From the IMG/VR virus record IMGVR_UViG_3300046000_002327, positions 1 through 28,656 of that record: DNA of 28,656 nucleotides. One strand, given 5' to 3'. Below are positions 1 through 9,600 of the stretch, in pieces (positions within the stretch are counted from its first letter, which is position 1; each line of letters opens with the position of its first letter). Under the pieces are notes generated by a model. It searched no databases and had not been told where the DNA came from. It saw only the letters and a program-made list of their open reading frames with translations. The stretch is from a virus. Position numbers and translations under genes: made by a program.

Positions 1-65
1 AATGAAGGAGGGATGATCCTAACAAGAGAGCGTTTCAATTTGGTAAAGGACAATCTCTCACAGCA
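1..65 (+). other. Upstream coding stretch of the hub gene, out of frame with what precedes it
   Basis: The frame of the following gene stays open upstream of its first ATG, back to a TGA at 3-5, and contains no ATG, GTG or TTG. Its translation (DDPNKRAFQFGKGQSLTAM) looks like genuine protein: an F-x-F-G-x-G-x-S-L-x-x-x-I pattern leading smoothly into the downstream sequence. The frame starting at position 1 is also open to a TGA at 67-69 that overlaps the ATG at 66-68. Adding one G to the GGG at 10-12 would join NEGG in frame 1 to DDPN in frame 3. I infer that the gene enters the window from upstream, and that a one-base loss in a G run, or a frameshift, separates the two parts. Confidence 0.5.
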
Positions 66-1115
66 ATGATTAATAGAATAATATTAAGTTCTGACTATGC
101 TAAAAAGGCAATGGAAACAGATAATATGGTCGATGGATTTATCAAATGGTTTAGACTAGATGTGCAGATAGAACTACTAAAATACGATCCTGAAGTTGGA
201 GATTATGCTAGAAAAATAACCTATAGAGTTGTACCTTTCCTAGTCCATCATTCAGTGTTCACAAATCCTAATGCTGCTGTTATCGGACATCAAGGCATTA
301 AGAAAGAAATAGCTAAAGCATATGAATATATCTATTCAGGACAAAACTTAGATGTTCTTAAGTTTGATATTAATATTAATAATCTATTCTACACAGGAAG
401 TTCACCAAGTGCAGAAAATAAAAGTGCTCAAGTATCTAATCAAGATCAAAAAGGGGTAGCGGCCGACCCAGCTATGACAACAAAGAATAATCAAGGTACC
501 GCCCCAGAAGCGCAAACTGCTACTCTTGGTAGAAGTCGAGTAAAACGAGATCCTAGTTTATTAGACGCTCCGCCTGGTGGGTCTGGTGATAGAACTACAG
601 AACAGATGGTTGCAGAACAATTCCATAAGGCATTTATTGAAGGATCAAGTGCAGATATGATTACTGTAGATTTAGAAATTTTAGGTGATCCTTATTGGAT
701 AGTAGATAGTGGACTATCAAATTATTTTGCCGCTAGTGCATCATCAACCAGTCAGATTACAGAAGACGGTACAATGAATTATGAGAGTGGCGAAGTTTAT
801 ATCTATGTAACATTTAAAACACCAACAGATATTAGTGAAACAACAGGCTTGTTTGATTTTCCTAAAGTAAGTCCGTTTAGTGGGATATATAGGGTAGTTA
901 ACTGTGAAAGCCAGTTTAATGATGGCTTATTTAAACAAAAGATTAAATGCTTGAGAATGCAAGGTCAAGCACTTGACTACGCTGATAATCCAGCAGGTCT
1001 TAAAAATATCAAATCTACTAAACAAGGCGCTCTATCTGTTACTATTGCAGAAGAAGAAACAACTAAAACTTCTCCTATTGATGAAACCTTTCCTAGCATA
1101 TTGAGATCTACATAA
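66..1115 (+). CDS. Probable baseplate hub structural protein (C-terminal part)
   Basis: This 349-residue reading frame lies directly before gp5. Its first ATG has no Shine-Dalgarno sequence and the coding-like sequence continues upstream, so the true protein is probably longer. Residues about 1-115 (LSSDYAKKAM, then VVPFLVHHSVF, YEYIYSGQNLDVLKFDI and NNLFYTG) resemble a conserved segment of large hub-type proteins of T4-like phages. Residues 115-185 are a low-complexity polar linker. Residues about 190-310 form a second conserved region with LEILGDPYWI, GEVYIYVTFKTP and FSGIYRVVNCESQF. The tail is charged and rich in threonine. Its stop overlaps the gp5 start by one base (TAATG), which points to translational coupling. 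A structural role at the baseplate centre is inferred from position and from family-like motifs. I cannot assign a T4 gene number: gp27-like hub is my best guess. Confidence 0.7.
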   Translation: MINRIILSSDYAKKAMETDNMVDGFIKWFRLDVQIELLKYDPEVGDYARKITYRVVPFLVHHSVFTNPNAAVIGHQGIKKEIAKAYEYIYSGQNLDVLKFDININNLFYTGSSPSAENKSAQVSNQDQKGVAADPAMTTKNNQGTAPEAQTATLGRSRVKRDPSLLDAPPGGSGDRTTEQMVAEQFHKAFIEGSSADMITVDLEILGDPYWIVDSGLSNYFAASASSTSQITEDGTMNYESGEVYIYVTFKTPTDISETTGLFDFPKVSPFSGIYRVVNCESQFNDGLFKQKIKCLRMQGQALDYADNPAGLKNIKSTKQGALSVTIAEEETTKTSPIDETFPSILRST

Positions 1116-2773
1116 TGGCAGAATATAAACGCACCCCGTCGAACATATCAGAACAGAGAAACATAGGAAATGGCCCATTCCTTGCTAGAATTGTCAGCCA
1201 TCTTGATCCAACATTTATGGGTAGTCTTGAGGTTACTCTTTTAAGACATCAAGCAAATATCGCCAGTGATGATACACAGACATATATTGTTCGCTGCGCA
1301 AGTCCATTCTTTGGATATACTGGATTTGAATTTATGGGTCAAAATACAGCGACCACCCAGCGTACACAAGGCGAACAGGCACTAAATCAACAAGGGGTTG
1401 CTGGTGCTAGCACAATTGATGCTTTTAATGATACACAAAAAAGTTATGGTATGTGGATGGTTCCGCCAGATGTTGGTGTTAACGTTCTTGTGGTTTTCAT
1501 AGACGGAGATCCAAGCCAAGGCTATTGGATAGCCTGTGTTCCTAGTAGATTTGCTAACCATATGGTTCCTGCTCTTGCAGGATCAACAGAAGTTGATCTA
1601 GATAGTGCAGATAAACAAAAATTAAATTGGCCAAATAAAGCAACAGGCTTAAAAATGCCATTACCAGTGGCAGAAGTTAATAGACGATTAAATCAGAAAG
1701 AACAAAATAGTGACGTTGACAAAATTAAAAAACCACTACACCCTATTGCTGAAAAATTTTTAGAGCAAGGGCTATTAGAGGATGATGTTCGAGGGGTTAC
1801 AACATCGAGCAGTAGACGAGAAGCACCGAGTATGGTATTTGGTATTTCAACGCCAGGACCTCTTGATAGAAGACAGGGTGCTAAAAAAGCTAAGGTAGGA
1901 ACTTTACAAAGTCCGTCGCCTTCTCCGGTTCCGGTAAGTCGATTAGGTGGAACAACCTTAGTTATGGACGACGGCGATGATAGATATCGTAGAGAAACAT
2001 CTGCAGGTGCAGGGCCAGTAAAATACATAGACGTAATCGCTGAAAAAGATAAACCTTCTCAAGGTGATCCAACGATTCCATATAATGAATATTTCCGTGT
2101 AAGAACTAGAACCGGACATCAGATATTGATGCACAATTCAGAAGATTTAATTTATATTGGAAATGCTAAAGGAACAACATGGATTGAATTAACGTCAAAC
2201 GGCAAGATTGATATCTATGCTCAAGACAGCATTAGCATTCATACAGAGAATGATTTGAACATCAAAGCCAATAGAGATATCAATTTGGAAGCTGGTCGAA
2301 ATATCAACATAAGATCAGAAATTGGTCGACTTCATATGGATGTTGCCACAGACTGGAAAGTTACTGTAGGACAAAATAATAAAATTACAGTTGGTAAAGA
2401 TTGTGAACATGTAGTTGGCGGTAATACAAAAATCACCACTTCAGAAAATTTTGATTTAGGCAGCGGCGGCTATAATAGATTTACAGCCAGCGGAAATACA
2501 GATATACGCAGCGGCGGTAATCATACTGAATCTGCAGCCAGGATCGATATGAACGGACCGTTAGCACAAGCAGCAGTTCAAGCAGTTGAAATAACTCCGC
2601 TAAATCTACATGCTAATCCAAGTACCAGCACACAAAATGGTTGGGATGCCAAATATCAGGGTGGAAATATTGCCAGCATTATGAAACGTATTCCAATGCA
2701 CGAACCTTGGGTTCTGCATGAAAATCAAACCCCGCAATTTTTAACACCAACAAATACAGATAGAGAAATTTAG
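1115..2773 (+). CDS. gp5: Baseplate hub/needle protein gp5-like, without lysozyme domain
   Basis: This 552-residue protein forms the central spike under the tail tube. Residues about 17-155 look like an N-terminal OB-fold (GNGPFLARIVSHLDPTFMGSLEVTLLR, split here as GNGPFLARIVSHL and DPTFMGSLEVTLL; later MWMVPPDVGVNVLVVFIDGD and GYWIACVPS). Residues about 160-310 are a polar, proline-rich linker. Residues about 325-480 carry the short repeating pattern of a trimeric beta-helix needle, with 8-residue units DLNIKANR, DINLEAGR and NINIRSEI near residue 380, followed by glycine-rich VTVGQNN, ITVGKD and VVGGNT. The C-terminus holds RIPMHEPW and LHENQTP. T4 gp5 (575 residues) has a lysozyme domain between OB-fold and needle. 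No such catalytic signature is visible here, so this version probably only pierces the membrane. The start overlaps the stop of the previous gene. Confidence 0.9.
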   Translation: MAEYKRTPSNISEQRNIGNGPFLARIVSHLDPTFMGSLEVTLLRHQANIASDDTQTYIVRCASPFFGYTGFEFMGQNTATTQRTQGEQALNQQGVAGASTIDAFNDTQKSYGMWMVPPDVGVNVLVVFIDGDPSQGYWIACVPSRFANHMVPALAGSTEVDLDSADKQKLNWPNKATGLKMPLPVAEVNRRLNQKEQNSDVDKIKKPLHPIAEKFLEQGLLEDDVRGVTTSSSRREAPSMVFGISTPGPLDRRQGAKKAKVGTLQSPSPSPVPVSRLGGTTLVMDDGDDRYRRETSAGAGPVKYIDVIAEKDKPSQGDPTIPYNEYFRVRTRTGHQILMHNSEDLIYIGNAKGTTWIELTSNGKIDIYAQDSISIHTENDLNIKANRDINLEAGRNINIRSEIGRLHMDVATDWKVTVGQNNKITVGKDCEHVVGGNTKITTSENFDLGSGGYNRFTASGNTDIRSGGNHTESAARIDMNGPLAQAAVQAVEITPLNLHANPSTSTQNGWDAKYQGGNIASIMKRIPMHEPWVLHENQTPQFLTPTNTDREI

Positions 2774-2776
2774 GAG
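2772..2776 (+). promoter_or_regulatory. Ribosome binding site of gp25
   Basis: AGGAG lies six bases before the ATG at 2783 and overlaps the TAG stop of gp5 (2771-2773). It is one of the stronger Shine-Dalgarno sequences in the window and fixes the gp25 start. Confidence 0.75.
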
Positions 2777-2782
2777 TGACAT

Positions 2783-3220
2783 ATGGCCAATAAACTTTAC
2801 AATCAAAAAGTCGTAGCAGTAAACAAAGCATCTGTTGGCGATAAAGGCGGAGTTTTTACCTATAAAGGATTTAGTTCTAAAGAAGTTAATCGTAACTATA
2901 AACTTTATGATATTGATCTAGTGAAACAAGATTTGATCAACCATTTCTATATTCGCAAGGGTGAAAAATTAGAAAACCCGGAGTTTGGCACAGTAATCTG
3001 GGACATGATTTTTGAACAGTTTACAGAAGATGTTAAAAATATTATTGCTAAAGACGTTGAAGAAATTATTAATTATGATCCAAGAATCATAGTAAATGAG
3101 GTTCAAGTTGATAGCACTGATCAAGGTATAAGGATTGAAGCCAACATTACTTACATACCGTTCAATATTAATGAACGTATGACGTTTGACTTTGATAAAG
3201 ACAATTCTATCATAAACTAA
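2783..3220 (+). CDS. gp25: Baseplate wedge protein gp25-like (GPW/gp25 family)
   Basis: This 145-residue protein has the usual length of the gp25/GPW family, which sits in the inner baseplate wedge next to gp6 and primes sheath assembly. Visible family features are YKLYDIDLVKQDLINHFYI near residues 37-55, then GEKLENPEFGTVIWDMIFE near residues 57-75 (the family's hallmark E-x-P-x-F-G segment), an amphipathic helix with EIINYDPRI near residues 95-103, and a closing beta-strand region (IRIEANITYIP). It has a good ribosome binding site and lies between gp5 and gp6, as expected. A 42-base gap with a late-promoter-like element separates it from gp6. Confidence 0.93.
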   Translation: MANKLYNQKVVAVNKASVGDKGGVFTYKGFSSKEVNRNYKLYDIDLVKQDLINHFYIRKGEKLENPEFGTVIWDMIFEQFTEDVKNIIAKDVEEIINYDPRIIVNEVQVDSTDQGIRIEANITYIPFNINERMTFDFDKDNSIIN

Positions 3221-3236
3221 GCACTTTATTTTGCTT

Positions 3237-3244
3237 GATAAATA
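3237..3244 (+). promoter_or_regulatory. Late-promoter-like element before gp6
   Basis: GATAAATA matches seven of eight bases of the T4 late promoter TATAAATA. It lies in the gp25-gp6 gap, 18 bases before the gp6 ATG. In T4 such elements are read by gp55-programmed host RNA polymerase, with the start a few bases downstream. That would give a short leader containing AGGA (3251-3254), eight bases before the ATG. The same ATAAATA core recurs in two other gaps of this window. Confidence 0.6.
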
Positions 3245-3262
3245 TGATATAGGAAATAACAA

Positions 3263-6200
3263 ATGACCACTACAAGTAGACAAAATAACCTAATACTCAA
3301 CGAAGATTGGACACGTATCTATCAGACATTTAAAAATGCTGATTTTAAATCATACGATTTTGAAAATCTACGTCGAGTAATTATATCATATCTAAGAGAA
3401 AATTATCCTGAAGATTTTAACGACTATATTGAATCATCAGAATACATGGCACTCATTGATGCTATTTCTTTCTTGGGTCAAAGTTTAGCCTTCCGTTTAG
3501 ATCTAGCGTCAAGAGAAAACTTTTTAGAATTAGCAGAACGTAAAGAATCTGTATTACGTCTAGCTCGTATGTTAAGTTACAATGCTAAACGTAATGTGTC
3601 AGCTAGTGGTCTACTTAAATTTTCTACAATATCAACAACAGAATCTTTAATAGATAGCAACGGAAAAAATTTAGCTAACCAAGTAATCCAATGGAATGAC
3701 CCAACTAACACAAACTGGTTAGAGCAATTTCTTACAGTATTAAATTCTGCAATGGCAGATAATACAGAATTTGGTCGCAGTCAAGGTAATGCTATCATAC
3801 AAGGAATTCCCACAGAACAATATAGATTTCGAACAATATCACAAGATGTTCCAATCTATACATTCAGTAAAACTGTTGCCGGTCGAGGAATGGTATTTGA
3901 GATAGTTTCAACATCATTCAAAAGTAGTGAATCTATATACGAAGAACCACCTGTGCCAGGAAACCAGTTAGGATTTGTTTATAGAAATGATGGCAGCGGT
4001 CCAGGATCACCAAACACAGGATTTTATTTGATGTTCAAGCAAGGATCGTTAGAACTTGCCGACTTCAGTATTACTGTTCCAACAACTAATGAAAAAGTAT
4101 CTGTAGACAGTACAAATATTAATAATGATGACGTGTGGTTATTTAAAGTGGGCTCATCTGGAACACAACAAGACCAATGGACTAAGGTGTCAAATCTTAT
4201 TGGTAATAACATCGCTTACAACAGTTTATCACAGGATATTAGAAATATTTTTGCTGTACAAACAGAAGAAGATGATCGAATTGATCTAGTATTTGCTGAT
4301 GGCGTTTATGGTAATTTACCACAAGGGAGTTTCCGTGTTTATTATAGAGTAAGTAATGGTTTATCATATACTATCGCCCCAAACGAACTACGTGGCATTA
4401 ATATTTCCGTTCCATACGTTAATAAATCTGGAACAGAACAAACAATCACTATCGGGTTAGCATTACAAGCAACAGTAGCTTCTAGTGCTGCAACTGAAGA
4501 TATTGACACAATTCGTATAAATGCCCCGGCACAATATTATACACAGAATAGAATGATTACAGGTGAAGATTACAATCTTGCACCGTTGGCAAGCTCACAA
4601 AATATTTTAAAAATAAAAGCAGTTAATAGAACATCAAGCGGCATTAGTCGTAACTTTGAAATTATTGATGCCAGTGGAAAATATTCTAGTGTGAACATTT
4701 TTGCCGACGACGGCTTTGTCTATAAAGAAGAAATAGAATCGCAGATCAATTTCAAATACAGTAGCAGAGTTGACGTAGTTAATACTATTAGAAATATTAT
4801 AGAACCGGTATTCACTGAAAAGGATGTTTACAATTTTTATCTTACAAAATTTGATAAGGTATTCTTTACAGATGAAAACTCTGTATGGCAACAAAGCACA
4901 TCAGACGTTAATATAACTACCGGTTATTTTAAAAATATTGTTGACAATACTTTATTAAAAGTAGGATCGTATTCTACCAGCCCTTTAAAATATCTCTCAT
5001 TTGGGGCATTAATTAAATTTGTCCCCCCAACAGGATATGCGTTTAAGAAAGGAGCATTGGTTGTTGCTAGCCCAACAGACGCCGGTCAAACAGATCGAAT
5101 CTGGACCAAAGTTATTAAGGTAGTTGGTGACGGTACTAACGCAGGAAGAGGTGCGTTAACTAGCGGATTAGGTCCTGTAACATTTAATGATACGGTACCA
5201 AGCGGTGCTATAGCTAAACGAATTATTCCTAAATTTGTAACAGATTTGCCACCAGCACTTGAAACTGAAATTGTTAATCAAATACTACAGAATTTAAATT
5301 TTGGATTGCGCTATGATGTAGTTACAGCATCTTGGAATATTATCACAGCATCTAACCTTAATCTAACAGACTCGTTCAGTCTTGGTAAAGAAGGCGATAC
5401 TAGTAATGTTAATCTTGACTCATCATGGACAGTTGCGTTCATTAAAGAAGTTGATCAATATGTTGTAAGAATACGAAAATTAAGTTATAGATTTGGTAGT
5501 GTAGAACAAAACAGATTTTATTTCGATAGTGCTGAAAAGCAATATAACGATCAATTAGGCAAAGTGGTCAAAGACCATGTCAAGGTATTAGGCATTAACA
5601 CAGCCGCCGACGGTGTAAATCTTTTAAGAAATGAATTTTCATTTGAAATTTACGATACAATTAAATTTGAAGATGGGTACGAAAGTTCTGTTGAGATTGA
5701 AGTTGCATTCTCTGATACAGACGACGACGGTGTGGTTGATAATCCAGAATCTTTTGAACAGATCGTGGGTGAGGATACAGATTTAAATTATCTATTCTTC
5801 CAAAGTATTACAGATACAACAGGAGAAACAATCACTAGATTAATTGATAGTGATACAGTTAAAATATATCAGTTAGAATCTCAAGTAAACATTAACGATG
5901 AAGAAAACGGACAATTAATATATTTCTATGATGTTAATGAAGATAGAGTTAAGAGGGTAAACAAAACTACAAATACTTTAGATCTAGAAACAGAGTATAA
6001 AGGTGTTATAGGTAGAGATGCATTAAAATTCCAATACACTCACAACGCTAATGTAGATCGAAGAATAGATCCAAGTGTAAGTAATATCATTGATATATAC
6101 CTATTAACAAGAAGTTACGATGAAGCTTACAGAGTATACTTGGCCGGAGGTACTTTGGTTGAACCAACTGCGCCATCCAGTGATAACCTGAGAATCACAT

Positions 6201-6658
6201 TTGGCACTACACTTGACGCTATTAAAGCAATCAGCGATGAAATCATATATCATCCGGTGAAATATAAAGTATTGTTTGGATCAGTAGCTGAAGAGAAGTT
6301 AAGAGCACAATTTAAAGTAGTTAAAAATCCAACACAATCTATTAATGATAACGATTTGAAAGTTAGAATTGTTTCAGCCATTAATGAATTTTTTGATATT
6401 AATAATTGGGACTTTGGTGATAGATTCTATATCAGTGAATTGATCACATATATTTTAAATCAGACAGCACCGGATATTAGTAATCTTATTATTGTTCCTA
6501 GGCAATCAAGTCAGGAGTTTGGTAGTTTATTTGAAATACAAAGTACTCCTGATCAATTATTAATCAGTGGTGCAACGGTAGACGACATAGAAATAGTATC
6601 CGCGATAACTGCATCAGAAGTTAGAGCTTCCGCAACCAGCATAGTAACGACAACATAA
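3263..6658 (+). CDS. gp6: Baseplate wedge protein gp6-like, enlarged
   Basis: This 1131-residue protein compares with about 660 in T4 gp6. The family forms the ring of the baseplate wedges through paired dimers. Residues about 40-125 are a helical N-terminus with RENYPEDFNDYIESSEYMAL and LAFRLDLASRENFLELAERK, then LARMLSYNAKRN, typical of gp6 in environmental T4-like phages. Residues about 340-520 hold the BaseplateJ-like core (DRIDLVFADGVYGNLPQGSF, then TRPAQ-type INAPAQYYTQNRMITGEDYN). An acidic loop D-T-D-D-D-G-V-V-D-N-P-E at residues 818-829 matches an EF-hand calcium loop at all key positions. Residues about 1015-1110 are the conserved C-terminus with INEFFDINNWDFGDRFYIS and APDISNLIIVP. 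The start is set by AGGA eight bases upstream. One base separates its stop from the next gene's start. Confidence 0.88.
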   Translation: MTTTSRQNNLILNEDWTRIYQTFKNADFKSYDFENLRRVIISYLRENYPEDFNDYIESSEYMALIDAISFLGQSLAFRLDLASRENFLELAERKESVLRLARMLSYNAKRNVSASGLLKFSTISTTESLIDSNGKNLANQVIQWNDPTNTNWLEQFLTVLNSAMADNTEFGRSQGNAIIQGIPTEQYRFRTISQDVPIYTFSKTVAGRGMVFEIVSTSFKSSESIYEEPPVPGNQLGFVYRNDGSGPGSPNTGFYLMFKQGSLELADFSITVPTTNEKVSVDSTNINNDDVWLFKVGSSGTQQDQWTKVSNLIGNNIAYNSLSQDIRNIFAVQTEEDDRIDLVFADGVYGNLPQGSFRVYYRVSNGLSYTIAPNELRGINISVPYVNKSGTEQTITIGLALQATVASSAATEDIDTIRINAPAQYYTQNRMITGEDYNLAPLASSQNILKIKAVNRTSSGISRNFEIIDASGKYSSVNIFADDGFVYKEEIESQINFKYSSRVDVVNTIRNIIEPVFTEKDVYNFYLTKFDKVFFTDENSVWQQSTSDVNITTGYFKNIVDNTLLKVGSYSTSPLKYLSFGALIKFVPPTGYAFKKGALVVASPTDAGQTDRIWTKVIKVVGDGTNAGRGALTSGLGPVTFNDTVPSGAIAKRIIPKFVTDLPPALETEIVNQILQNLNFGLRYDVVTASWNIITASNLNLTDSFSLGKEGDTSNVNLDSSWTVAFIKEVDQYVVRIRKLSYRFGSVEQNRFYFDSAEKQYNDQLGKVVKDHVKVLGINTAADGVNLLRNEFSFEIYDTIKFEDGYESSVEIEVAFSDTDDDGVVDNPESFEQIVGEDTDLNYLFFQSITDTTGETITRLIDSDTVKIYQLESQVNINDEENGQLIYFYDVNEDRVKRVNKTTNTLDLETEYKGVIGRDALKFQYTHNANVDRRIDPSVSNIIDIYLLTRSYDEAYRVYLAGGTLVEPTAPSSDNLRITFGTTLDAIKAISDEIIYHPVKYKVLFGSVAEEKLRAQFKVVKNPTQSINDNDLKVRIVSAINEFFDINNWDFGDRFYISELITYILNQTAPDISNLIIVPRQSSQEFGSLFEIQSTPDQLLISGATVDDIEIVSAITASEVRASATSIVTTT

Positions 6659-6659
6659 T

Positions 6660-9600
6660 ATGGCAAATGATAAATTCCCTAAGAGTGGGTTACCAATAAG
6701 AAAAACGGTTGACCTATTACCGGCAACTTTTAGATCAGAGTCTAACGACAAGTTTATGTCGGCAGTTGTTGATCCATTAGTTCAACCTGGTGTTCTTGAA
6801 AAGATAGTTGGATATGTAGGTCGTAGATTTGGTAAAACTTATGGCGGTACTGATGTTTATCTAGACTCTGACGAAACACTAAGAAGTAGATATCAGCTCG
6901 AACCTGGTGTAGTTATTAAAGATAACAACGGCAACGTAGAAAAATTTTACGATTATATCGATTTCAAAAATCAATTAAAGTTTTTTGGTAACAATGTAGA
7001 ACGTGATGATCTAACCACAGCACAAGAACACTTTGCATGGAATCCACCAAAACACTGCGACAAATATGTAAACTTTCTAGAATGCTATTGGATACCAGAA
7101 GGTCCTCCTCCTGTTGACGTATTTGGGCAATCTGATAAAATAGTCACCCAATACCAAGTAACATTAGGAGCTACTGGCAATTCTTATATTTTCTCTCCTA
7201 ATTATACTAATGCTAGTTATATTAATAATCCCACATTAACTTTCTATAGAGGAGCAACCTACAAATTTAGAGTTATCTGTCCTCAAGAAGGATTTGTAAT
7301 TAGATCAAATTATGATACAGGATCCCTATTGTTAAACCCAAATAGAGCGTATCAGCCAGGAGAATTGGCGGTATATGACAATAAACTTTGGAAAGCCAAA
7401 GTATTTGTTGCTCCCGGTGATGGAAGTAGTATCGATGCAGATAGCCAAGATTGGGAATTTGTAGAGATTGCTACATCTACTTCAGTTTTAGACTATAATG
7501 ATGGAGTAACCAACAACGGTGTAGAAAATGGATTTATGGATTTTACAGTTCCATATAATGCTCCCGATGTACTCTATTATCAAAGTAAAGTTACTCCTGA
7601 TAGATTTGGTCGTATTATTATCGCAGATATTGAAGCCAACACATTTGTAGATGTTGAAAAAGAAATTATTGGCAAGGCAACGTATACTAGTGGTAATGGT
7701 GTTAAATTTACCACGGGTCTTATTGTTGAATTCAAAGGTAATGTAACTCCTGCAAAATATGCTAAAGGTCGATATGTAATTGAAAACGTTGGTGCTAAAA
7801 TCAATGTGGTCAATTGGGACGATCTGGTAATTCCAAGATTATCCAAAGTCGTACCCGAAGTAACATTTGATGATGGTGGATTTGATACCGGACCATTTGA
7901 TGATGCTACGGCCTATCCATCAGAAAAAGATTATCTTGTAATCAGTCGTGATAGTATTGATCTCAATCCTTGGACCAGATATAATCGTTGGTTTCATCGA
8001 GCTGTATTAGATTATGCCTACGGTTTGCGAGGACAAGAATTTACAGCACCAGAAGAGGCAAGAGCGAAACGACCAATTTATGAATTTCTACCAGGTATAC
8101 AACTATTCAATCATGGAAGAATTGCCAAAGAAACTGTTGACTACATCGACACCTATACTGACGATATACTTTCCAAAATTGAAGGTAGTGCAGGCTATAG
8201 TGTCGACGGTGAAGAATTGTTTGAAGGTGCAAGGCTTTTAGTAGTTGCAGACACAGACGATCTAACCAATAACAAAATATATGAAATACAATTTATAGTA
8301 CACAACGGCAAGAACCAAATCCATTTAGCTGAAACAGAAGACACTGTTTCTAAAGAAGGTGAATGTGTATTAATACGTCGTGGAACAAATAATCAAGGAC
8401 TAATGTTCCACTTCAATGGAACCGCCTGGGTTAAGAGTCAAGAAAAAACTAAAGTAAATCAACCTCCGTTATTTGATGTATATGATGAAGATGAAGTAAG
8501 TTTTTCAGATACTACTAAGTATCCAGATTCTACATTTGCTGGATCTGAGATTGTTGGCTATAAGGTTAACCCCAATGGCATACCGGATCCTGAATTAGGA
8601 ATTAAATTAACATTTCTTAATATTGATAATATTGGTGACGTTGTACAACATTTTAATTGGGACACTGATACATTCACATATAGAGACGGTAATAATGTAA
8701 TCACTAAACGTATTGCCACAGGATACTATTATCTAGATCCTACTGGCGGATATGGCGGATGGGGCAATGGGTGGACACCGTTATCATCAAAATACACGAT
8801 GCCAATATTAGACAGTGTTAAAATTACATCGACGACAAATACATTTACTATTGATACTGTTGATTGGACTCTTCTTCCGAACGATGATGAGTTTGCAATT
8901 AGATTCTATGTAAACGGAGGTATTTACAAAGGACCCTATGTCAGGACTCGCGGAACATTTACCTTTACTGAAAGAACATTTAAAGAAAATGACATCATAA
9001 CCATAAAGGTAGTTGCCAACGTAGAACCAAAATCTGGTTACTATCAGATACCGTTAGGATTAGAAAAGAATCCATTAAATGCACCGGTGGCACAATGGAC
9101 ACTAGGTCAAGCAGCTGACCATTTAAATTCCGGATTAGATTTTAACACATTGTGGTCAGGGGTTGTTCCCGGTCTTAACGACCTCCGTGATATTCCTTTC
9201 GACGAATTTGGCCAACCGTGGAATACATATAGTACTCGTTATCTACATCATTCTGGAATTACACCATTAGCGATTGCATTGCTATGTGATAAAACAACTA
9301 ATATTGTTAAAGCATTACAATATTCTAAAAAATCATACACAGATTTTAAAAATAACTTTGTAGCAAAAGCTATAGAATTACCGTATAACGAAAATATTCC
9401 AAACTTTGTTGATGATATTATTTCTAATTTAAGTAGAACGAAGAATATTAATAGTCCTTTCGCCGACAGCGATATGGTTGGTAGTGGAGCATATACATCT
9501 ATTAATTATACTGTTGAAGATACTGGAATTAAAATATTTGCATTATCAACAAGATTTGTATTAACTGAATTAAGTCGACGTGCAGTATATGTCTATATAA

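Noticed and set aside
1595-2050. Lysozyme domain in the middle of gp5
   Set aside because: The length could hold a small domain, but the sequence is a proline/serine/charged linker without the Glu-Asp-Thr catalytic pattern of T4 lysozyme.
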